A stretch of DNA of 11,041 nt from Phycisphaerales bacterium (GTDB taxonomy: Bacteria > Planctomycetota > Phycisphaerae > SM23-33). The notes under the pieces are model-generated. The model was not told the origin of the DNA. It worked only from the letters and a program-made list of their open reading frames with translations, and searched no databases. The DNA lies in NCBI GenBank assembly GCA_003171235.1, contig PMYM01000142.1, forward strand, positions 1-11,041, written 5' to 3'. How positions within the stretch are numbered: position 1 is the stretch's first letter; each line of letters begins with the position of its first letter. This document shows positions 5,945-11,041 of this stretch, piece after piece. Both the position numbers and the translations under genes were made by a program.

Positions 5945-6352
5945 ATGAGCCTTTCCCACGGCATCGACATGGTGGACTGCCGCCGCCTGCGGGAACTGAT
6001 CGACCGCTACGGCGAGCGCTTCCTGCATCGCATCTTCAGCCGGCGCGAACTGGAGTACTGCCTGGGCAAGAAGCGCGAGATCGAGCACCTCTCCGGGCGC
6101 TTCGCGGCCAAGGAGGCGGTGCTGAAACTCTTGGGCACGGGCCTGCGCCGCGGCATGAGTTGGACGGAGATCGAGATCCTCAACGAGCCATCGGGCCAGC
6201 CGCGGGTGCACCTGTCGGGCCGGTGCCGCCAGATCGCCGACGAGCGGAACCTGGAGGAAATCGTCGTTTCCATCAGCCACATCGAGACCCACGCCATCGC
6301 CTCGGCCGTCGCCTCCGCCCGCCAATTCGGCGCACTGGGCAACCCGCGCTGA
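5945..6352 (+). CDS. acpS: holo-[acyl-carrier-protein] synthase AcpS
   Basis: AcpS transfers 4'-phosphopantetheine from coenzyme A to the conserved serine of apo-ACP, activating it for fatty acid synthesis in the cytoplasm. The 135-residue protein has the full family pattern: GIDMVDCRRL (6-15) with Mg2+ ligand Asp8, the R29-IFSRRELEYC segment, LSGRFAAKEAVLKLLGTGL (49-67) with Mg2+ ligand Glu57, SGQPRVHL (83-90), and the C-terminal VSISH segment (108-112). The length is slightly over the usual 120-126 because of a short C-terminal tail. No Shine-Dalgarno precedes the ATG. It is followed after 69 bases by the large exported protein on the same strand, with a hairpin between them, so co-transcription is uncertain. 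Confidence 0.95.
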   Translation: MSLSHGIDMVDCRRLRELIDRYGERFLHRIFSRRELEYCLGKKREIEHLSGRFAAKEAVLKLLGTGLRRGMSWTEIEILNEPSGQPRVHLSGRCRQIADERNLEEIVVSISHIETHAIASAVASARQFGALGNPR

Positions 6353-6368
6353 ATAGAATACCTCAAGC

Positions 6369-6393
6369 CGCCTCCGCGCCAGCCGCGGAGGCG
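6369..6393 (+). terminator. strong GC hairpin between acpS and the large exported protein
   Basis: CGCCTCCGCG (6369-6378) and CGCGGAGGCG (6384-6393) form a perfect 10-base-pair stem with a five-base loop. It starts 16 bases after the acpS stop. No T tract follows, so it may be an acpS mRNA 3' stabiliser, a weak terminator, or a leader structure of the next gene, whose Shine-Dalgarno GAAAGG lies at 6405-6410. Confidence 0.55.
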
Positions 6394-6421
6394 CAATTGA
6401 GCTTGAAAGGATCGGGCGACC

Positions 6422-9400
6422 ATGAGCAAACTGACGATGAGCTTGTGCGTCTTGACGGTTCTATCTATCGGCCTTCCCCTGGGCGCCCAACCTGCCGGCC
6501 CGGCGGTGTTTTTCCACCACGGCATCCACGATTCCTATGCCGCCAAGCCGCTGCATGACATGGGCGTGGAACTGGACGTGCCGGCCAAGGGCCAGACCCT
6601 CGCCGGGGCGCTGGCCACGCGGAAGTACAACGTGGTGGTCACGGGCATCCTCACGCCCGAGGAAATCAAGGTGCTGGATGGCTTCCTGGCCGAGGGCGGG
6701 GGGGTCATGGTCTGTGCCCCGCTGTTCTATTCGCGCGAGGCCGACTTCACCGCCACCTGCCAGTGGCTCACCGGCCTGGGAGCCCGCCCGCGCTGGGAGA
6801 TGCTCCAGGATTCCGACAAGAACAACAGCGTCCGCGATGTGATGAACTGCCAGCTCTCCTTCTCCAACAACATCGCCGCCCCGTTCAATAAGGGCGTTTC
6901 GGGGGTGCTGACGCTGGAGTGCCCATCCACCACCGGCTGGGAACCCCCCATGTCCTACGACTTGGACGCCAACTGGACCGTGGCCGTGCGCGGGGCCAAG
7001 TCGCTCAAGACCGTTATCGACCAGCGCAACGACGTGGTCCTGCAGCCATGGATTCCCAAGCAGCCCATCGCCTCCGAGCCGCCGCTGCTGGCGGTGCGCC
7101 AGGTGGGCAAGGGGCGGCTGGCCGTGCTGGGCATTCGGTATTACTGGTTGTTCACTCCGCCCTACAACTGCCCGACGGCCCAGGCCATGCTCACCGCCGG
7201 CGCGGGCGAGAAGAAAAGCCAGTGGCTGAAGGTCTTCGCCAACACGTTTGAATACCTGTCCGCACCCGGCGCCCAGGCCGGCCTGGGGGGAATCAAGACC
7301 CCTCCCGAAGTGCTCAAGCGGCCGGTGGAAGTCTGGGCTCCGGCGCCGGAGATGAACTGGGCCGACTGGGCCAAGAATAACCCGCTGGAATCGGCCGCCC
7401 AGCCGCAGACCCGCGGCCTGATCGGCGCCCGCACCGAGCTGTCCGGCGGAACCGGCAGGGTGGCCGATTACGTCAAGGCGGCCAAGGCGGCGAGCCTGCA
7501 GTTCGTCGTCTTCATGGAAGACAACTTCAAGATGGACCAGGCCAAGTGGGACCGCCTGGTGGCCGACTGCAAGGCCGCCAGCGACGAAAAGTTCCTGGCC
7601 GCCCCCGGCCTGTGCTACGAGGACGCCCAGGGCAACCATCTCTACGCCTTCGGCGACAGCGTCCGCCTGCCCAAGGACGCCATGCTGCTGAGCGACCGGC
7701 GGCTGGCGACCGTCGGGGGCGACATGCGCAACCGGGCGTACTTCGATTACATCAACGAGTACATCTCCCAGAACGCCATCGTCGGCTACTGGAACCACAA
7801 GGCCAACGTGCTGATCCCCGCCGACTACAAGATGTACAACTCCTTTCCTATCTATTCCTTCGTGGACGGCAAGCAAGTCGATGACGCCCTGCCCGACTAT
7901 TTGTATCTGCAGGGCATCGGCGGCTGCCAGGGCGCCGTGGCCTTTGAATTTGTGACCTCACCCGAGCAACTGGCCAAGCGCGCCAAGGATGGCTGGAGCG
8001 TGGTGGCGCTGCGCCCGATCAAGGCGCTGGATGGCGACTGGCACGGCGGGGTCTATTCATTCAGCGGTTTGAACGGGCAGTACATCACCAACGGCCCGCG
8101 CATCCTGTACTGGGAAGGGACCAACCGCCTGGTCGGCGGCGGGCAGTGGTGGCGGCCCGACCAGTGGGAGTGGCGCATCCGGTTGCGGGTCGCGTCGGAT
8201 GACGGGCTGAAATCCGTCACCATTCACGACGGCGACCGGCAGGTTCTGCGCCGCTGGCTGGTCGGCGGGCAGAAGGAATTCGCCAAGGAAATCATCCTGT
8301 CCAACGGCCAGCAGGTTGGGGCCACGCTCGTCGTGGAGGATGTCAAGGGCCGCCAGGCTGTCTCCATGAGCTTCTGGAACCGCAACCTGATGAAAGAAGA
8401 ATTCTTCTGCTCCGACCGCTGCAACTTCCTGGGCAGTTCCCGGCTGAGGACGCGCCAGGGCGCCCAGATGTGGACGCCGGTGGGCTTCCAGGGCAACATG
8501 GGCATCACGCCCTCCAAGGGGCTGTTGGACATGACGGTCAGCCCGGCCGTGAGCCTGACGATGGATTCGCCCACCCTGCCCATCGACGGCGCGCCGCCGG
8601 GCTTTCCCACCTGCGCCCTGCGGTTTGAGCCGATGATCCCAGGCGAGCATCCATTCATCTACGCCTATCCGCAGACGCACATGGTCAGCCCGGAGATCGG
8701 CATCGGCCAGGCCGACTATCGCCTGGCGTTCGATCCGGCTGAGCGCGACGCGGTCAAGACCCCGCTGGGCCACGATTACCAGAAGCCCCAGACCGGCTGG
8801 GGCAACGCCTGGGGCGGCTGGCATCACCTGGTGCCAACCCAGAAGGCTGAAGGCTACCTGCGGACCTACGCCTGGAACTGGGTGCCGGGCGAATTCCGCA
8901 TCGGCTGGCACGAGGCCTGCCTGATAGCCAAGGACGACATCACCGCACCCACCGGCCAGCCGGGGCTGCAGGTCATGCAGGCGACCATGGGCGGATGGAA
9001 GCTGTACCGCGCCAACCAACCCGTCGAATCGCCCAAGGACAAGGCCGTTGATCTTCCTTTCAGTCGCGGCACATACGCCGTGCTGGAAGACAAGGGCGGT
9101 TCTGCTATGCTCATCCCGCTGGATGACGAGCTGACGATCCGCTGGGCCAATGGCAACGTGAGCCTGTACTATCCTGCCGGGCGGGAGGTCGAATACTATT
9201 GCGCCATGCATCCCGACGTCGTCGGCAGCGAGCCGGGCAACTGCTCCATCTGTGGGTTGCCGCTCGTTAAGGGGCTCAAACCGTCCGCCGGCGGCAAGAT
9301 CGCCAAGGGCCAGGCGATTATTTATCGCGTGGCCTTCGCCGGGGCCAGCGGCGCCACCTCGGACATGCCCAGCGGCACGCCCGTGGCGACCATGCTGAAG

Positions 9401-9928
9401 TTCGCCCAGGACTTCGGCGTCGCCGCGCCCGGCCAAGTGGGCTACAAGGCGACCCTCACGCGCGGCAAGCAGTTGGACAACCACCTTTATTGGCGGCTGG
9501 ACGGGCAGGGAAGCGGCGTGGAGGCCAAGATTCCCAAGGTTGCCCTCAATGGCCTGCTGGCCGCCGTGGTGGAGAACCTCAACGATAACTGGTCGGTCCA
9601 ACTACTTGACAAGGGCCTGGCCTGGCCCAACCACCGCTCGCTGCCCATCCGCGACGGCAAGGCCTACGCCGAGCTGGACCTCTCCGACCACGACGCCGAC
9701 CTGTTCCTGGGCCACCCGGTCACGGCCGACAACAAGGATCTCCGCCTGGAGGTGGCCTGGGAGGCCAAGGGCCTCTGGTACGTCGAGGCGCATAACCCCA
9801 CGGACAAGCCCATCCAGGCCAAACTGGCTACAAGTGCCGGCTGGACGCCCTTTACCCTCGCCGAGCAGGTGGACCTGCCGGCGGGCACCAGCAAGGTCTG
9901 GCACGTGCAGGAAAAACCGCCCAGGTAG
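6422..9928 (+). CDS. large exported protein with degenerate GATase-like and PHP-like domains and an embedded heavy-metal-binding motif
   Basis: The 1168-residue product begins with a likely Sec signal peptide (basic start, hydrophobic 6-20, cleavage near LGA-Q, residue 22), so it should act outside the cytoplasm. Residues about 25-270 resemble a class I glutamine-amidotransferase-like fold (KYNVVVTGILTPEEIKVLDGF, EGGGVMVCAPLFY, then GKGRLAVLG near 233) but lack a clear nucleophile elbow. Residues about 330-545 resemble a PHP domain of the CehA/McbA type, yet the usual HxH is R337-T-E339, the usual DH is E366-D367, and only the later histidine (H406 in GNHLYAFG) is kept, so it is probably non-catalytic. 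Beta-rich regions follow. Residues about 924-950 match the heavy-metal-binding domain of metal efflux proteins: C927-x-x-H930 and C941-x-x-C944, with the MHPDV...PGNC...CGLPLV pattern. The last 130 residues look like another beta domain. It is preceded by GAAAGG at 6405-6410. Substrate and role are unknown; a cell-surface or periplasmic metal-binding scaffold is one inference. Confidence 0.9.
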   Translation: MSKLTMSLCVLTVLSIGLPLGAQPAGPAVFFHHGIHDSYAAKPLHDMGVELDVPAKGQTLAGALATRKYNVVVTGILTPEEIKVLDGFLAEGGGVMVCAPLFYSREADFTATCQWLTGLGARPRWEMLQDSDKNNSVRDVMNCQLSFSNNIAAPFNKGVSGVLTLECPSTTGWEPPMSYDLDANWTVAVRGAKSLKTVIDQRNDVVLQPWIPKQPIASEPPLLAVRQVGKGRLAVLGIRYYWLFTPPYNCPTAQAMLTAGAGEKKSQWLKVFANTFEYLSAPGAQAGLGGIKTPPEVLKRPVEVWAPAPEMNWADWAKNNPLESAAQPQTRGLIGARTELSGGTGRVADYVKAAKAASLQFVVFMEDNFKMDQAKWDRLVADCKAASDEKFLAAPGLCYEDAQGNHLYAFGDSVRLPKDAMLLSDRRLATVGGDMRNRAYFDYINEYISQNAIVGYWNHKANVLIPADYKMYNSFPIYSFVDGKQVDDALPDYLYLQGIGGCQGAVAFEFVTSPEQLAKRAKDGWSVVALRPIKALDGDWHGGVYSFSGLNGQYITNGPRILYWEGTNRLVGGGQWWRPDQWEWRIRLRVASDDGLKSVTIHDGDRQVLRRWLVGGQKEFAKEIILSNGQQVGATLVVEDVKGRQAVSMSFWNRNLMKEEFFCSDRCNFLGSSRLRTRQGAQMWTPVGFQGNMGITPSKGLLDMTVSPAVSLTMDSPTLPIDGAPPGFPTCALRFEPMIPGEHPFIYAYPQTHMVSPEIGIGQADYRLAFDPAERDAVKTPLGHDYQKPQTGWGNAWGGWHHLVPTQKAEGYLRTYAWNWVPGEFRIGWHEACLIAKDDITAPTGQPGLQVMQATMGGWKLYRANQPVESPKDKAVDLPFSRGTYAVLEDKGGSAMLIPLDDELTIRWANGNVSLYYPAGREVEYYCAMHPDVVGSEPGNCSICGLPLVKGLKPSAGGKIAKGQAIIYRVAFAGASGATSDMPSGTPVATMLKFAQDFGVAAPGQVGYKATLTRGKQLDNHLYWRLDGQGSGVEAKIPKVALNGLLAAVVENLNDNWSVQLLDKGLAWPNHRSLPIRDGKAYAELDLSDHDADLFLGHPVTADNKDLRLEVAWEAKGLWYVEAHNPTDKPIQAKLATSAGWTPFTLAEQVDLPAGTSKVWHVQEKPPR

Positions 9929-9952
9929 TTAAAGGGCCGCAGGCAGGTTAGG

Positions 9953-10071
9953 ACCCGTGCAGAAATAACTGGAGTAGTTCTGCCCGGTGGCACAGGTTTC
10001 CAACCTGTGCCTGCACAGCTTGAAAAGCTGTGCCACCAAGAGGCAAGTCTTTAGGCTGTTTCTGCACGGGT
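9953..10071. repeat. nested repeat: 13-base terminal inverted repeats around twin hairpins
   Basis: ACCCGTGCAGAAA (9953-9965) recurs inverted, exactly, at 10059-10071. Inside are two adjacent hairpins. The first has GGCACAGGTT/AACCTGTGCC stems (9989-9998 and 10002-10011) with a three-base loop. The second has GCACAGCTT/AAGCTGTGC stems (10013-10021 and 10025-10033), also with a three-base loop. GTGGCACAG (9987-9995) and CTGTGCCAC (10028-10036) also pair with each other, so the pair can fold as one large palindrome. The unit sits in a convergent gap and ends 2 bases before the stop of the next gene. It resembles REP/BIME-like or small MITE-like elements; no transposase is present in the window. 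It may also terminate both transcripts. Confidence 0.75.
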
Positions 10072-10073
10072 TC

Positions 10074-10349
10074 TTAAGTCTGATGTTCCTGGGCGTCGAT
10101 CAGGGCGCGAAGTTCGGGGAGGATAAAGCTCTCTTCGATCTGGCGTCGGCCCTTGAGGGCGGCGGCGACGGCGGCGACGCGGTCGGCTACGGCGGCCTGG
10201 GAATTCAGGAAGAGCACCTCGCGCCCGCGCAGGCTCACCAGCCCGCCGCCGGGCATCTCGCCCTCGGCGCGGGCGGGGCCCAAGCGGACCTCGATGCCCG
10301 CCTGCCTGGCCAACTCCAGTAATTCCCGCAGTTGTTCCTGTGGTTGCAT
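10074..10349 (-). CDS. small hypothetical protein with a conserved-looking GGGLVSLRGREVLFLN core
   Basis: This frame encodes 91 residues: an amphipathic N-terminal helix (LRELLELARQAGIEVR), a glycine-rich beta core GGGLVSLRGREVLFLN (34-49), then two helices (AVADRVAAVAAAL; SFILPELRALID). The alternation of helix, strand pair and helix looks like a real small soluble protein, and the core resembles small uncharacterised proteins I associate with Planctomycetota, without a known function. No clear Shine-Dalgarno precedes the ATG at 10349, so the start is uncertain. It diverges from the histidine kinase gene with 96 bases between the starts, and converges with the large exported protein across the twin-hairpin repeat. 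No function is proposed. Confidence 0.65.
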   Translation of the reverse strand: MQPQEQLRELLELARQAGIEVRLGPARAEGEMPGGGLVSLRGREVLFLNSQAAVADRVAAVAAALKGRRQIEESFILPELRALIDAQEHQT

Positions 10350-10408
10350 GAGCGTGCGATTTGCCCATTAAGTTTAGCCGCCGCCTGGCCGATATCTATA
10401 GCGAAAGT

Positions 10409-10431
10409 GCGCGCCGGGCAAGACGGCGCGC
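10409..10431 (+). promoter_or_regulatory. GC hairpin upstream of the histidine kinase gene
   Basis: GCGCGCCG (10409-10416) pairs perfectly with CGGCGCGC (10424-10431) across a seven-base loop. It ends 14 bases before the ATG at 10446, overlapping the region where a ribosome would bind. A possible -10 (TATCTA, 10393-10398) precedes it without a convincing -35. It could hinder translation initiation or act as a protein-binding dyad; both are inference. Confidence 0.4.
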
Positions 10432-10445
10432 GGCAGGGCAAATCC

Positions 10446-11041
10446 ATGAGTCACCAGGTTTCGCCGGCGTCGGAACAAGACAACCTGTCGCTGCCGCAAT
10501 TGCGCTGCCAGGTCCGCCAGCTTCAGCAGGCCCTGGCCAGGGCCCAGCGCCTGGCCGCCGTGGGCACGATGGCGGCCATGGTGGCCCACGAGTTCAACAA
10601 CCTGCTGACCCCCATGCTCAACTACGCCCAGATGGCCGCCGGGGGCGACCCCCAAATGCAGGCCAAGGCCATCCACCACACCCTCGACGGCGCCACCCGC
10701 GCCGCCGCCATCTGCGGCGCACTGCTGGATATGGGAGGCGCCGGCTCGGACCGGAAACGCCAGGTCGCCCTGGACGAACTGGTCGAGCAGACCCTCGCCG
10801 CCATGGCCCGCGACATGGCCAAGGACGGTATCAACCTGGTGCGGAAGATTCCCCCCCGGCTCACCCTGACCACCTGCCCCGGCCAGTTCAAACAGGTGCT
10901 GCTGAACCTGCTGCTCAACGCCCGCTGGGCGGCCATGGAAAAAGGCCGCGGGCAGAGCGTCTCCATCGTCGCCGAGCAAGCCGACGGCCAGGTTTTCCTC
11001 CGCGTGGCCGACACCGGGGTGGGCATCGACCCCCAGCACAT
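10446..11041 (+). CDS. soluble sensor histidine kinase, 5' part (cut by window end)
   Basis: The 198 complete codons present encode the start of a two-component histidine kinase that would autophosphorylate and pass the phosphate to a response regulator not seen here. A short N-terminal region with a coil-like helix (about 17-36, QLRCQVRQLQQALARAQRL) leads into the dimerisation and phosphotransfer domain, with the H-box VAHEFNNLLTP and phospho-acceptor His48. The ATPase domain shows the N-box QVLLNLLLNARWA (Asn154, Asn158) and the G1 box DTGVGID (189-195). The H-box form is that of NtrB/ZraS-like kinases. There is no transmembrane segment and no PAS or other sensor domain before the H-box, so input probably comes from a cytoplasmic partner or a domain beyond the cut. 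The start is preceded by a weak AGGG. The remaining ATP-lid and C-terminus lie beyond 11041. Confidence 0.9.
   Translation, partial: MSHQVSPASEQDNLSLPQLRCQVRQLQQALARAQRLAAVGTMAAMVAHEFNNLLTPMLNYAQMAAGGDPQMQAKAIHHTLDGATRAAAICGALLDMGGAGSDRKRQVALDELVEQTLAAMARDMAKDGINLVRKIPPRLTLTTCPGQFKQVLLNLLLNARWAAMEKGRGQSVSIVAEQADGQVFLRVADTGVGIDPQH

Noticed and set aside
8057..9601. Minus-strand frame of 514 codons inside the large exported protein
   Set aside because: Antisense low-complexity product; the sense frame has a signal peptide, domains and a clear metal-binding motif.
9987..10322. Plus-strand frame of 111 codons starting inside the twin-hairpin repeat
   Set aside because: It begins in the repeat and runs antisense to the better minus-strand small protein; its product is Gly/Ala/Leu-rich with no domain.

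Overview
The window is GC-rich, densely coding bacterial DNA with eight clear genes and one small probable gene. The best fit is a member of the Planctomycetota (Phycisphaerae-like, by inference). The evidence is an H-X9-DG prepilin-like protein (DUF1559 type) of the kind expanded in that phylum, a very long exported protein built from degenerate GATase-like and PHP-like domains, LptB (which implies an LPS-bearing outer membrane), and intergenic gaps filled with palindromic repeats. No ribosomal marker is present, so the phylum call is an inference from gene content.

Layout: 1-94 aroA promoter and leader; 95-1384 aroA (+); 1385-1480 a convergent gap filled by a heptad-built hairpin; 1481-2572 phosphofructokinase (-); 2573-2944 leader and a probable terminator; 2945-3688 ArsM-type methyltransferase (-); 3689-3956 a divergent gap with a palindrome; 3957-4694 lptB (+); 4695-4735 a convergent gap with AT-rich palindromes; 4736-5737 prepilin-like H-X9-DG protein (-); 5738-5944 a divergent gap; 5945-6352 acpS (+); 6353-6421 a leader hairpin; 6422-9928 a 1168-residue exported multidomain protein with an embedded heavy-metal-binding motif (+); 9929-10073 a convergent gap with a nested twin-hairpin repeat; 10074-10349 a small conserved-looking hypothetical protein (-); 10350-10445 a divergent gap with a hairpin; 10446-11041 the 5' part of a soluble histidine kinase (+), cut by the window edge.

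The genes do not form one pathway. aroA (shikimate pathway), pfkA (glycolysis), lptB (LPS export) and acpS (carrier-protein activation) are housekeeping genes that alternate in strand and are mostly transcribed alone. The accessory genes are the ArsM-like methyltransferase, whose codon use differs from its neighbours, the prepilin-like protein, and the large exported protein.

Points of most interest: (1) a CxxH...CxxC heavy-metal-binding motif inserted in a giant exported protein whose PHP-like domain has lost most metal ligands; (2) an EPSP synthase with Ile at the E. coli Thr97 position and Phe at the Pro101 position, the two sites changed in the known glyphosate-insensitive T97I/P101S enzyme; (3) three convergent junctions each filled with a different palindromic repeat, one with a nested terminal-inverted-repeat plus twin-hairpin structure that looks like a small non-autonomous element; (4) two genes, lptB and acpS, whose -10-like hexamers lie so close to the ATG that leaderless mRNAs are plausible.
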